Source of the DNA: Sphingosinicellaceae bacterium
Lineage (GTDB): Bacteria > Pseudomonadota > Alphaproteobacteria > Sphingomonadales > Sphingomonadaceae
Assembly: GCA_019285715.1 (NCBI GenBank)
Contig: CP079108.1
Span: 3,115,001-3,179,000, forward strand
DNA length: 64,000 nt
Reading direction: 5' to 3'
In this document: positions 17,056 to 26,602 of the stretch, piece by piece
Numbering within the stretch: position 1 is the stretch's first letter
How the letters are laid out: each line of letters starts with the position of its first letter
Notes under the pieces: generated by a model
Told to the model about the DNA's origin: nothing
What the model saw: the letters and a program-made list of their open reading frames with translations, nothing else
The model's database searches: none
Made by a program: the position numbers and the translations under genes

Positions 17056-18573
17056 TTACTGCCCGTACCCCGGCGCGGCGGCCATCGCCAGCGCCTCGCG
17101 CGCCGCTGCGACAAGCGCGCCCGCCTTGGCCTCGCACTCGGCATCCTCGCTCGCGGCGACGCTGTCGGCGACGATGCCGGCACCCGCCTGGACGTGCATG
17201 ACGCCGTCCTTGACCACTGCGGTGCGCAGGACGATGCAGCTGTCCATCGAGCCGTCGGGCGAGAAATAGCCGACTCCGCCCGCATAGGCCCCGCGCTTCT
17301 CGGGCTCGAGCTCTCGGATGATCTCCATCGCCCGGACCTTGGGGGCACCGCTCACCGTCCCCGCCGGGAAGCCCGACAGCAGCGCGTCGATCGCGTCGCA
17401 ACCGTCCTTCAACCGGCCCCGGACGTTCGAGACGATGTGCATGACGTGGCTGTAGAATTCGACCCCGAAGCGGTCGGTGACGGTGACTGTGCCAGGGGCA
17501 GACACCCGCCCGGTATCGTGGCGGCCGAGGTCGAGCAGCATCAGATGCTCGGCCAGTTCCTTTGGGTCGCTCAGCAACTCGTCACGCAGCGCCGCGTCCT
17601 CGACCGCATCGCGCCCACGCCGGCGCGTGCCCGCGATCGGCCGGATGGTGACCTCGCCGTCGCGGACCCGGACCAGGATCTCGGGGCTGGAGCCGATCAG
17701 CGCAAAGCCCGGCAAGTCGAGGAAATACAGGAACGGTGACGGGTTGATCCGCCTGAGCGCACGGTACAGGTCGAGCGGCGGCAGCGGGAAGTCGACCGTA
17801 AAACGCTGCGCCAGCACGACCTGGAAGATGTCGCCCGCAGCGATGTAGTCCTGCGCCGCGGCGACCATCTCGGCGTAGCGGCCCGGCGGCAGCACCCGGC
17901 GGCGCTCGCCGTCGGGCAGCGTTCCCGGTTCGCGGCGCGCTGCCGAGATCGGATGGGCGAGACGCGCCGCGGCGGTCTCGATACGCTCGACCGCAAGCGC
18001 GTGCGCGGTAGCCGCGTCAGCCTCTCCCGGAAACACCGGCGCGACGAAGAACAATTCGTCCTTCAGCCGATCGAAGACCAGCAACAGCGTCGGCCGTACG
18101 AACAACAGGTCGGGCAGCCCCAGCGGATCGTCGCCCGGCGGCGGCAACCGCGGCTCGGTCAGCCGCGCCGTCTCATAGCCCATGTAGCCGACCAGCACCG
18201 ACAGCGCCGGTGGCAGTTCGGGCGGCACGTCCATGCGGCTCGCCGCGACCAGCGCGCGCAGTTCATCCAGGACCCCGCCGGCGCAAGGCTCGAACGCCGC
18301 CCGGTCGGCTTGCCAGCGGCGATTGACCTCGGCGCGGTCGCCGGTCGCGCGCCACACCAGATCGGGGGCAAGGCCGAGCAGCGAGTAGCGCCCGCGCACC
18401 GCACCGCCTTCGACAGACTCGAGTAGGAAGTCACCCGCCCCAGCCTGCGCCAGCTTGAGCATCGCGCCGACCGGGGTCTCGGTGTCGGCGACGATCTTGT
18501 GCCAGACCAGCTGCGGCCGGCCGGCGTCGTAGGCCGCGCCGAACGCCGCCGGGTCCGGCGCGACCTGGGTCAC
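17056..18573 (-). CDS. trpE: Anthranilate synthase component I
   Basis: This 505-residue protein converts chorismate to anthranilate with ammonia from TrpG. It has the N-terminal regulatory part with LLESVEGG, where Ser in the LLES motif takes part in tryptophan feedback binding, and the chorismate-binding domain with IRPIAGTRRRG, LLDLGRHDTGRV, FPAGTVSGAPKVRAMEII and AGAGIVADS. All expected catalytic segments are present. Its start overlaps ppiD by four bases (ATGA), so it is translated from the ppiD transcript. trpG and trpD lie 1.3 kb away, beyond a toxin-antitoxin pair on the other strand. Confidence 0.96.
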   Translation of the reverse strand: MTQVAPDPAAFGAAYDAGRPQLVWHKIVADTETPVGAMLKLAQAGAGDFLLESVEGGAVRGRYSLLGLAPDLVWRATGDRAEVNRRWQADRAAFEPCAGGVLDELRALVAASRMDVPPELPPALSVLVGYMGYETARLTEPRLPPPGDDPLGLPDLLFVRPTLLLVFDRLKDELFFVAPVFPGEADAATAHALAVERIETAAARLAHPISAARREPGTLPDGERRRVLPPGRYAEMVAAAQDYIAAGDIFQVVLAQRFTVDFPLPPLDLYRALRRINPSPFLYFLDLPGFALIGSSPEILVRVRDGEVTIRPIAGTRRRGRDAVEDAALRDELLSDPKELAEHLMLLDLGRHDTGRVSAPGTVTVTDRFGVEFYSHVMHIVSNVRGRLKDGCDAIDALLSGFPAGTVSGAPKVRAMEIIRELEPEKRGAYAGGVGYFSPDGSMDSCIVLRTAVVKDGVMHVQAGAGIVADSVAASEDAECEAKAGALVAAAREALAMAAAPGYGQ

Positions 18574-20465
18574 TTCGCGGTGGCGTCGCCGAGCAGCCGG
18601 CGCCGGGTCGCGGCGATCGCGGCCGGGTTGAACTTGACCCCGACCTCGCGCTCCACGGAGCGCCCGAAGGCCGCCGCGAGCTCATCGGGCGCACCCTGCG
18701 CAAGCTGCTGGCGGGTCGCCTCGAGCAGCGGCGGCGCGCTCGCGACATTGCCCGGCTCGACGCGGTCGACGTGGAGCAGCAACACCGTGCCGTCGGTGGC
18801 GGGCAGCGCGCGGGTGGCCCCAGCCGGCATGGTCAGGAAGACGCTGATCGCAGGCGGGATCTTCTGCTGCTGGATGGCATCGATGCGGCGACCCTTGATC
18901 GGCTGTGCGGTAATGCCGTGGGCGCTCGCGGCGGCGACGAAGCTGGTGCCCTTGGCGACCTGGGCGACGATGTCGTCGGCGATGCGCTGGGCGGCCTTGG
19001 CGCGCAGGTCGAGGGTCAGCGCGGCGGTGACCTGCGGCTCGATCTGCGCCAGCGGCGGCGTCGTGGGGGACACGGTCTGGCCCAGCTCCAGCACCGCGAA
19101 CTGCCCGCGGCCGAGGTCGACGACGGTCGGGCCATCGGCGGGGTCGGCGTCGAACGCCTTGGCGACGACGGGCAGCGCGGCCGGCAGCAGCGTCGCGCCC
19201 GACCCGTCCTTGCCGACCGGCGCGACCGAGACCGGCACCAGTCCATTTTCCTTGACGACATCGGCGAAGCTCTTGCCGCCGCTCAACCCGTCCTCGATCT
19301 TGCCGACGAGGTCGGACATCGCCGCCTCGGCCTTGGCATCGCGGAGCTTGGCAGTGATAATGCCACGGAGGTCGGCGAACGACTTGCCTTGCGGCTTGAT
19401 GACCGCCTCGACCTTGACGACGTTCCAGCCGAAGTCGGTCTTGACCGGCCCGAGGACGCTGCCCGTCGCCGCGGCGAAGACCTGGTCGGCGAACGGCTTG
19501 CTGGCCGCGAGCGCGAACTTGTCGCGGCTCAATTCACCGAGCGCGATATCGGTGGCGCTGGCCCCGTTGGCCTTCGCGGCGGCGGCGGCAAAGCTCTCGC
19601 CCCCGGCAACCGCAGCGGCGAACGCCTTGGCCTTGGCCTCGTCCGGCAGAACCAGCTGCGACAGGCGGCGCTGCTCGACCGCACCATAGGCCTCACGGTT
19701 CTTGTCGTAGTCGGCCTGGACCTCGGCGTCGGTCACCGCGACCTTGGCGACGAGCGCCTCGCGGTCGATCGGCGCATAGCGGAAGCCGCGGCGTTCGGAA
19801 GCAACGAACTTCGCCTTGTTGGCGGCATAATAAGCGGCAACCTGCGCCGCGGTCGGAGCGGTCACGACCGGCGGCGGCACGTTGGCCCCGGCACCCTCAT
19901 GGAGGTCGAGCAGCAGCCGGGTGTAGGGCAGCGCAATCTCGCGCGGGACCTGGGCGTTGCCGCTGACCGAAAGCAGCAACTGCTTCCTGACGAGGTCGCT
20001 GCGCAGGCCGTCCTTCAGCTCGCGCTCCGACAGGCGCTGCTGGCTGAGCAGACGCTGGTAGGTCGCCTGGTCGAACTTGCCGCCGACCCGGAAGGCATCG
20101 ATCGAGGCGACCGCCCCGTCGACCGCGCGGTCGCTGGCGACGATACCGTGCGCCTTGGCGAACTCGTCCATCGCGGTGACGCCCGCAAGCTGGTCGGTGA
20201 TCTGCTCGACACCGCCCTCGCGCGCCGCCTGCGCCTGCGTCAGGCCGGGGTTCTCGGCCCGCGCCTGGGCGACGACGCGCTCGAGCCGGCCAAGCACGGC
20301 CTTCTCACTGACGCCGGCGTGTCCGACCGTCGCAAGATCGCCCCCGGCACCGCCGCCGCGGCCGAAGGGATCGCCGACACCGGTGATCACGAAGGCGATC
20401 AGCACCAGCCCGAGCAGGACGAGCACCGGCCACGAGGTCAGCCATTTGCGAATGAATGCGAGCAC
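18570..20465 (-). CDS. ppiD: PpiD-like periplasmic peptidyl-prolyl isomerase (SurA_N domain)
   Basis: The 631-residue product has a short cytoplasmic N-terminus, one membrane anchor (WPVLVLLGLVLIAFVITGVGD), a SurA_N-type chaperone domain (about 45-230) and a parvulin-like region with QRRLSQLVLPDEAKAKAFAAA, the usual start of the rotamase fold in PpiD proteins. The C-terminal half repeats helical linker segments. It assists folding of proteins leaving the Sec translocon. The association with trpE downstream is known from sphingomonads and rhizobia and has no obvious functional meaning. The divergent tpiA begins 122 bases upstream. Confidence 0.92.
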   Translation of the reverse strand: MLAFIRKWLTSWPVLVLLGLVLIAFVITGVGDPFGRGGGAGGDLATVGHAGVSEKAVLGRLERVVAQARAENPGLTQAQAAREGGVEQITDQLAGVTAMDEFAKAHGIVASDRAVDGAVASIDAFRVGGKFDQATYQRLLSQQRLSERELKDGLRSDLVRKQLLLSVSGNAQVPREIALPYTRLLLDLHEGAGANVPPPVVTAPTAAQVAAYYAANKAKFVASERRGFRYAPIDREALVAKVAVTDAEVQADYDKNREAYGAVEQRRLSQLVLPDEAKAKAFAAAVAGGESFAAAAAKANGASATDIALGELSRDKFALAASKPFADQVFAAATGSVLGPVKTDFGWNVVKVEAVIKPQGKSFADLRGIITAKLRDAKAEAAMSDLVGKIEDGLSGGKSFADVVKENGLVPVSVAPVGKDGSGATLLPAALPVVAKAFDADPADGPTVVDLGRGQFAVLELGQTVSPTTPPLAQIEPQVTAALTLDLRAKAAQRIADDIVAQVAKGTSFVAAASAHGITAQPIKGRRIDAIQQQKIPPAISVFLTMPAGATRALPATDGTVLLLHVDRVEPGNVASAPPLLEATRQQLAQGAPDELAAAFGRSVEREVGVKFNPAAIAATRRRLLGDATAK

Positions 20466-20587
20466 TTGAATTCCGGTTTTAGCGAACGGCGCGGACCATA
20501 GGGATGCGGCCCGCCAGCGGCAAGCATAGGGCCCGCGAGACCGCGGCGGGCTTGGCGAGGACGCGCGCCCACGCTAGTCGCGAAGCC

Positions 20588-21319
20588 ATGACCAGCCCCA
20601 AGTTCATCGTCGGCAACTGGAAGATGCACGGACTGGCGTCCGCCCTCGCCGAGGTCGAGGCCATCGCCGCCGGTGTTCCTGAAGGTGCCGACGTCGCGAT
20701 CTGCCCGCCGTTCACGCTGATCGAGCAAGCAGTCCGCACGGCTGCCGGCACCCGGCTCGCGATCGGCGCACAGAACGTCCACCCCGAGCCGCACGGCGCC
20801 CACACCGGTGACATCTCGGCGACCATGCTCACCGACGTCGGCGCGACCATCGTCATCATCGGCCACAGCGAGCGCCGCGCCGATTGCGGCGAGGATGATG
20901 CTACGGTCCTCGCGAAGACCTGTGCCGCCGTCGCCGCCGGACTGACCGCGATCGTCTGCGTCGGCGAAACCGAAGCCGAACGGGATGACGGGCGCGCCGA
21001 AGCGGTCGTCGCAAGCCAACTCGCCGGATCGCTCCCCGACAGCCCCGAGCGGCTGGTCGTCGCCTACGAACCGGTCTGGGCGATCGGCACCGGCCGTACC
21101 CCGACCGTCGCGGACGTCGCCGCGATGCACGCGATGATCCGCGCTGCGCTCGTTGCCCGCTTCGGGTCGGCCGGAAACGCGCTCCGGATCCTCTACGGCG
21201 GCTCGGTCAAGCCCGACAACGCCGCGAGCCTGCTGGGCATCGCCAACGTCGACGGCGCGCTGGTAGGCGGCGCAAGCCTGACGGCGGCGAGCTTGCTGGC
21301 GATTGCCGGAGCGGCCTAG
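20588..21319 (+). CDS. tpiA: Triosephosphate isomerase
   Basis: The 243-residue product interconverts dihydroxyacetone phosphate and glyceraldehyde 3-phosphate. The active-site pieces are in order: GNWKMHG with the catalytic Lys near residue 13, GHSERR with the catalytic His, and AYEPVWAIGTGRTPT with the catalytic Glu and the flexible loop, then ILYGGSVKPDN for phosphate binding. The frame extends upstream to 20504, but the family start is at MTSPKFIVGNWK, ATG 20588. Gene order differs from many bacteria in that secG is 13 kb away. Confidence 0.96.
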   Translation: MTSPKFIVGNWKMHGLASALAEVEAIAAGVPEGADVAICPPFTLIEQAVRTAAGTRLAIGAQNVHPEPHGAHTGDISATMLTDVGATIVIIGHSERRADCGEDDATVLAKTCAAVAAGLTAIVCVGETEAERDDGRAEAVVASQLAGSLPDSPERLVVAYEPVWAIGTGRTPTVADVAAMHAMIRAALVARFGSAGNALRILYGGSVKPDNAASLLGIANVDGALVGGASLTAASLLAIAGAA

Positions 21320-21333
21320 GCCCACGCTATCGC

Positions 21334-23394
21334 CTACTGCACCTTGTACTTGTCGTACCACTCCACGACCGTCAGGATCGACGCGAGCCATTGGCTCGGG
21401 CGGCCCATCGAGTGGCCGGCCTCGGGCAGGCGCACCATCATCGTGTCGATGCCGCGGATCTTGAGCGCGCCGTAATACGCCTCCGACTGCTCGATCGGGG
21501 TGCGGTAGTCGGCCTCACCGTCGATCAGCAGGGTCGGCGTCTTGACGTTGCCGACCAGGCTGAGCGTCGAGCGCCGCCAGTAGTCCTCGTGGTTGTCCCA
21601 CGGGTTGCCCGGCACCCAGTGCCGCACGGTCTCGGCCTGGATATCGCTGGTCAGCGCCTGCACGGTCCAGTCGGTGACCGGGCGCAGCGCGGCGGCGGCG
21701 CGGAAGCGGTCGGTCTTGCCGATCGCGTAGGTGGTTAGCACGCCGCCGCCCGACCCGCCGCCGATGAACAGGTTGCGCGCGTCGATGTAGGGCCGCTTCA
21801 CCATCAGGTCGACGCCGGCCATCAAGTCGTCGAGGTCCTTGCCCGGATAGGCCTTGTCGATGGCGTTGGCGAAGCGCTCACCATAGCCGATCGAACCGCG
21901 CGGGTTGGTGAAGAGGACGACGTAACCGGCCGCCGCGTACAGCTGATGGGTGATCGAGAACATCGGGCCGTAGTCGCTGTTCGGGCCACCGTGGATCTCT
22001 AGCGCCAGCGGGTATTTCTTCGCCGGGTCGAAGTCGGGCGGGTACTGGACCCAGCCGTCGATGCCGAGGCCGTCCGCCGACGTATAGTGAACCGCCTCGA
22101 GCTTGCCGATGCGCTTGCCGGCGCGCCAGCCCTCGTTGAAGTCGAGGTGCGCGACCTCCTTGCCGCCGCGCGCGATGCCGAGCCCGGCGGGGCGGTCTTC
22201 GTAGCGCCGGGTATACGCGAAGGTCCCGCCGGCCTCGCTGAACGATCCGCCCGACGACGGCAGGTACAACCGCGTGCCGCCGACATCGGGCACCACGATC
22301 TTCGGCTTGCCGCCCGCCAGCGGCACGAAGGCGACGCGGACCAGCCCGGCGTCGTTGTACGAGACATACAGTCCGCGACCGTCGGCGCTCCAGCTATAAT
22401 CGTTGACCGGGCGGTCGATGGCGCGCGTCAGGTTGCGCGCCGGGCCGCCCGCGACACCGTTCGCCAGCGGCATCACCCACAGGTCGGGCTGCGCGTAGAA
22501 GGTCGGCACCTCGAGCGCGCCGGTGAAGGCCAGGGTCTTGCCGTCCGGCGATATTCGCGGGTCGGCCTCGCTGCCCTTGGTGTTGGTCAGCTGGGTAACC
22601 CGGCCCCCGGCGGCGGGCACGCTGAACAGGTCGCTCTCGCGCGCCCGCAAGTCGCGGTCGGCATCGTACATCGCCGAGAACAGGATCGCGCTGCCGTCGC
22701 GGGTCCACGACACCGCGTTGTCGCCGACCTGGTCGAAATCACCCCGGGTCAACTGGGCGACCGAGCCGCCGTCCGCGTTGACCACGAACAACTGGTCCGC
22801 CCCCGCAGTCGCATAGCCGCTGTCGTCGCTGCGGTAGCTGAAGTCGGTGATCAGCTTCGGCGGCGGTGCCCAGGTCGCGCCTTCGGGCTTGTCGGGCATG
22901 CGGGCGATCTTGCGCGGGGCCGCCTCGACCCGCGCGACGAAGGCGAGGCGGCTGCCGTCGGGCGACCAGGCGAAGCCGGCCGGCCCCGACTTGAGGCTGG
23001 TGATCGGACGCCCGACCCCCGCGCCGACCCCGGAAACCGTCATCACCCACAATTGCGGCTTGCCGAGGAACAGCGCGATATAGGCGATGCGCTTGCCGTC
23101 CGGCGACCACTCGGCGCTCCCGGCCTTGGCCCCGGCCCCGATCAGCAGGTGCGGCTCGAGCGTGTCGCCGTTCAGCGTCGCGAGCCAGACCTCGCCCTGC
23201 CGGGTGTCGCTCTGGATGTCGAAGCTGGTGCGCGTGAACAGGATGTGCCGCCCGTCGGGAGCGACCTTGGGGCCAGTCACCATCGCGAGCTTGTACAGGT
23301 CGGCGGCCTCGAACGGCTGCGGTCCGACCGAAGCCGGTGCCGGGGCGACAGCGGCAAGGGCGCCGGCGAGTGCGGCGGTAACGAGCAAACTCAT
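21334..23394 (-). CDS. Secreted S9-family peptidase (prolyl oligopeptidase type)
   Basis: ATG 23394 is preceded by GGAG at a good distance and gives a clean signal peptide (MSLLVTAALAGALAAVAPAP). The 686-residue protein has an N-terminal beta-propeller of TolB/WD40-like blades ('WSPDGKRIAY', 'ISPDGKTLAFTG') and a C-terminal alpha/beta-hydrolase domain. The nucleophile is in IGGGSGGGVL (about residue 546), Asp is in LIDGEADYRTP (about 621) and His in EAGHSMGRP (about 660). This is the S9C dipeptidyl-peptidase 5 / acylaminoacyl-peptidase pattern. It likely degrades oligopeptides in the periplasm. A TonB receptor is divergently encoded 179 bases away. Confidence 0.92.
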   Translation of the reverse strand: MSLLVTAALAGALAAVAPAPASVGPQPFEAADLYKLAMVTGPKVAPDGRHILFTRTSFDIQSDTRQGEVWLATLNGDTLEPHLLIGAGAKAGSAEWSPDGKRIAYIALFLGKPQLWVMTVSGVGAGVGRPITSLKSGPAGFAWSPDGSRLAFVARVEAAPRKIARMPDKPEGATWAPPPKLITDFSYRSDDSGYATAGADQLFVVNADGGSVAQLTRGDFDQVGDNAVSWTRDGSAILFSAMYDADRDLRARESDLFSVPAAGGRVTQLTNTKGSEADPRISPDGKTLAFTGALEVPTFYAQPDLWVMPLANGVAGGPARNLTRAIDRPVNDYSWSADGRGLYVSYNDAGLVRVAFVPLAGGKPKIVVPDVGGTRLYLPSSGGSFSEAGGTFAYTRRYEDRPAGLGIARGGKEVAHLDFNEGWRAGKRIGKLEAVHYTSADGLGIDGWVQYPPDFDPAKKYPLALEIHGGPNSDYGPMFSITHQLYAAAGYVVLFTNPRGSIGYGERFANAIDKAYPGKDLDDLMAGVDLMVKRPYIDARNLFIGGGSGGGVLTTYAIGKTDRFRAAAALRPVTDWTVQALTSDIQAETVRHWVPGNPWDNHEDYWRRSTLSLVGNVKTPTLLIDGEADYRTPIEQSEAYYGALKIRGIDTMMVRLPEAGHSMGRPSQWLASILTVVEWYDKYKVQ

Positions 23395-23573
23395 CTGGTT
23401 CTCCGGGCAGGTGTCGCCAACTTTAGCGAGCGACGCCGCGAACGCCAGCAATCTGATGCGTTGCGCGAATAACACAGTGGCGCAGAAACTCGCTCGCGAC
23501 GACTACCGAACGATTGCCAGCCCGGCCCGCGGAGTCGATGTTGCATTGCAGAAACGAAGGTTGGGGAATTTTC

Positions 23574-26540
23574 ATGACAATGTCGTCGACGCTGCGGAAC
23601 ACGACGATCCTGTCGGTTTTCGCGCTGGCACTTCCGCAGTTCGCGGCTGCCCAGGCGGTCAAGGTCGGCCCCGAGGCGGCGACCGGCCCGTCCGTAGTCA
23701 CCAGCGCGCCGGCCTCGACCGAGACTGCCGCTGCCGACAACTCCGACCTCATCGTCGTCACCGGCTCGCGCATCCGCCGCAATCCGCTCAACCAGGACTC
23801 GCCTGTCGTCGTGCTCGACCAGTCCGCGCTGGCCGCCACCGGGCTGTCGTCGGTTGCCGACATCCTGCAGCGCCTGCCGAGCGCCGCGGGCGGCCTCAAC
23901 ACCAAGAACAACAGTTCGGGCAACCTCGGCAACCCGCCCGACGGCGGCGGCGTCGGCGCCGGTTCGGCCGAGATCGACCTGCGCTACCTCAGCGCCAAGC
24001 GCACCCTCGTGCTCGTCGACGGCATGCGCTTCGTCAACGGTACCAGCGGCAGCGGTATCCCCGCCACCGTCGACCTCAACACCATCCCGGCGAACTCGAT
24101 CGAGCGTATCGAAGTGCTGCAGTCGGGTGCATCGTCGCTGTACGGCTCCGACGCCATCGCCGGCGTCGTCAACGTCATCACCGTGGCGCAGCAGGTCGGC
24201 CTGCGCGCCTCCGCCCAGTTCGGCACCTTCCGCCAGGGCGACGGCCACACCCAGGACTACAGTGCCAGCTACGGCGTCAAGGGCCCGACGACGAACCTCG
24301 TGTTCGGCGGCAGCTATGTGAAGCAGCAGGCGGTGCGCTCGAGCAACCGCTCGATCTCGCAGTTCCCGAACCCGGGCCAGACCAGTTGCACTGACGCCAT
24401 CGGCGGCTGCTCCAGCGCCGCGATCAACGGACGATTCGATACTCGCACAAGCGCAGGCGCCATACCCGGCACTCCGTACGGCAACTTCACGATTTCGGGG
24501 CCGCCCGACAACACACCGACACTTGCGGAGTTGCGGCCGTTCACGGCCTCCGACCGGTTTAATTTCGCGCCGTACAACTATCTCCTGACGCCGTCGGAGC
24601 GCTACGGTGCGTGGGTCAGCTTCAAGCAGGAGCTCGGCTCGAACGTCAATTTCCGCGTCAAGGCACAGTATAACCGCCGCAACTCGCAGAATCAGGCGGC
24701 TTTCGAGCCCCTGTTCATCGGCCCCGACGCGGGCAACGGTGCTGGCAGCCTGTTCGACACGCTGTCGATCGACAAGACCAACCCCTACAACCCGTTCGGC
24801 GTGACACTACAATCCGGCCTGAATCCGAACGGCACGTTAAACGGCCAGCAGCAGAACTATTCGTTCATCGGTCGTCGTCTCGTCGAAGCCGGACAGCGCA
24901 CCTTCAATCAGCAGGTCGACACGATGTCGACGACCGCCACGCTCGACGGTTCGTTTAACATCGGCGCGCACAAATGGTACTGGGACGCCAACGCCAACAT
25001 CGGCTTCAACGATGCCAAGCAGAGCTTCACCGGCAACGTCCGAGCCGACCGTGTCGCGCAGGCCCTCGGCCCGGTGGCACTATGCACCGCACCGTGCGTG
25101 CCCTTGAATGTGTTCGGCGGCAACGGCTCGATCACCGCCGACCAGCTTGCCTTTATCTCGTTCACAGAGCGCGATCGGAGCAGCCAGCATCTCGCCGACT
25201 TCACGGCCAACCTCAGCGGCGACCTGTTCGATCTGCCTGCCGGTGCCGTTGGCCTCGCGGTCGGCTACGAGCACCGCATCCAGAGCGGCAGCTTCGATCC
25301 CGATCCAATCATCTCCGCCGGGCTTGGCGCCGATATCCCGTCGCAACCAGCTCGCGGCCGCTACAATTCGGACGAAGTCTACGCCGAGCTTCGTGTCCCG
25401 ATCCTGAAGGACACGCCTTTCTTCTACTCGCTCGAGGCGACCGGCTCGGTTCGCCACGCCGACTATTCGATCAGCGGTGCGAGCACGACCTACACCGGCG
25501 CCGGCCTGTGGAAGCCGATCGAGGATTTGCTGCTGCGCGGCTCGTATGCAACGGGCTTCCGGGCCCCAAGCCTCGGCGAATTGTTCGGCGGCCGGTCACG
25601 CTTCGACCTTCCCGCGAACGATCCCTGCACCAACGATCCCGACGCATCGTCGCCGACGCCCTATCAGTCGAGCGCCGTCGTCCGCGCCAACTGTACCGCC
25701 AACGGCGTTCCCGCCAGCGGCAGCTATCAGGAGCCCCAAGGCGGGCAGTTGCCGGTCATCACGCAAGGCAACTCGAACCTCAAGGCGGAAAAGTCGCGCA
25801 GCCTGTTGTTCGGCGGCGTTTATGCCCCGGCCTGGGCCCGCAACTCGGGCTTCGCCAGCAACTTCAGCGTCGAAGCCAACTACTATGACATAAAGGTCAA
25901 GAACGCGATCGGTGCGGTCGACGCCAACCTGACGCTCGACAACTGCGCGCTGCGCGGTGATGCGGCGAGCTGCGCCCTGATCGTCCGGACCGCGAGCGGG
26001 TTCGTCAACTCGATCAACGGCACCCTGCAGAATCTCGACAGCATCCGTACCCAGGGCGTCGACCTGACGCTCAACTACCGCACCCCGAGCACGCCGATCG
26101 GCATGTTCGGCCTGTCCGCCAATGGCACCTGGCTGACCAAATACATCCTGACAGCCTCGAACGGCTTCATCGTCATCGACCGCAAGGGCACCGAGCGCGG
26201 CAGTCCCGACCAGGCCTTCCCCAAGTTCAAGGGCAATGCCACCGTCGACTGGACGCTGGGCGACATCGCGGCCTCGTTCACAGGGCGCTACGTCGACGGC
26301 GTAACCGAACTCGATGCCAACGGCGACCCCAACCGCCTGAAGCACCGCTTCTACGGCGACGCGCAGATCACCTACGCACCGTCCTTCATGGAGCGCCGCC
26401 TGGCCTTCACCGTCGGCGTCAACAACGTCTTCAACACCAACCCGCCGGCCTGCTTCAGCTGCAGCCTGAACAACTACGACCCGACGACCTACGATGTCCC
26501 GGGGCAGTTCGGGTACCTCCGCGTCAGCTACAAGATGTAG
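23574..26540 (+). CDS. TonB-dependent receptor
   Basis: The 988-residue product starts with a signal peptide (MTMSSTLRNTTILSVFALALP...FAAAQ) and a plug domain with IVVTGSRIRRNPLNQDSPVVVLD, ADILQRLPSAAGG, and ERIEVLQSGASSLYGSDAIAGVVNVIT, the canonical 'RVEvlrGp.s.lYGs.AigGviniit'. The barrel ends with YLRVSYKM. A glycine/serine-rich insertion after the plug and several cysteine pairs (C-x-x-P loops) resemble the oligopeptide/carbohydrate class of Sphingomonadales receptors. The divergent S9 peptidase suggests peptide uptake, which is inference. ATG 23574 follows a G-rich stretch; the frame is open to 23514. Confidence 0.93.
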   Translation: MTMSSTLRNTTILSVFALALPQFAAAQAVKVGPEAATGPSVVTSAPASTETAAADNSDLIVVTGSRIRRNPLNQDSPVVVLDQSALAATGLSSVADILQRLPSAAGGLNTKNNSSGNLGNPPDGGGVGAGSAEIDLRYLSAKRTLVLVDGMRFVNGTSGSGIPATVDLNTIPANSIERIEVLQSGASSLYGSDAIAGVVNVITVAQQVGLRASAQFGTFRQGDGHTQDYSASYGVKGPTTNLVFGGSYVKQQAVRSSNRSISQFPNPGQTSCTDAIGGCSSAAINGRFDTRTSAGAIPGTPYGNFTISGPPDNTPTLAELRPFTASDRFNFAPYNYLLTPSERYGAWVSFKQELGSNVNFRVKAQYNRRNSQNQAAFEPLFIGPDAGNGAGSLFDTLSIDKTNPYNPFGVTLQSGLNPNGTLNGQQQNYSFIGRRLVEAGQRTFNQQVDTMSTTATLDGSFNIGAHKWYWDANANIGFNDAKQSFTGNVRADRVAQALGPVALCTAPCVPLNVFGGNGSITADQLAFISFTERDRSSQHLADFTANLSGDLFDLPAGAVGLAVGYEHRIQSGSFDPDPIISAGLGADIPSQPARGRYNSDEVYAELRVPILKDTPFFYSLEATGSVRHADYSISGASTTYTGAGLWKPIEDLLLRGSYATGFRAPSLGELFGGRSRFDLPANDPCTNDPDASSPTPYQSSAVVRANCTANGVPASGSYQEPQGGQLPVITQGNSNLKAEKSRSLLFGGVYAPAWARNSGFASNFSVEANYYDIKVKNAIGAVDANLTLDNCALRGDAASCALIVRTASGFVNSINGTLQNLDSIRTQGVDLTLNYRTPSTPIGMFGLSANGTWLTKYILTASNGFIVIDRKGTERGSPDQAFPKFKGNATVDWTLGDIAASFTGRYVDGVTELDANGDPNRLKHRFYGDAQITYAPSFMERRLAFTVGVNNVFNTNPPACFSCSLNNYDPTTYDVPGQFGYLRVSYKM

Positions 26541-26553
26541 TTCTGGTCAGCCG

Positions 26554-26594
26554 CCTCCCGCCCGGCCTAGGGTGACACCCCAGTGGGCGGGAGG
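26554..26594 (+). promoter_or_regulatory. Stem-loop covering the acyl-CoA dehydrogenase ribosome binding site
   Basis: CCTCCCGCCC (26554-26563) pairs perfectly with GGGCGGGAGG (26585-26594), with an inner GGGT-GAC-ACCC helix at 26570-26580. The 3' arm contains the only Shine-Dalgarno sequence (GGGAGG) of the following gene, eight bases before its TTG start. The structure may end the TonB receptor transcript, restrict translation of the next gene, or both. Confidence 0.6.
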
Positions 26595-26602
26595 ACGGTT
26601 TC

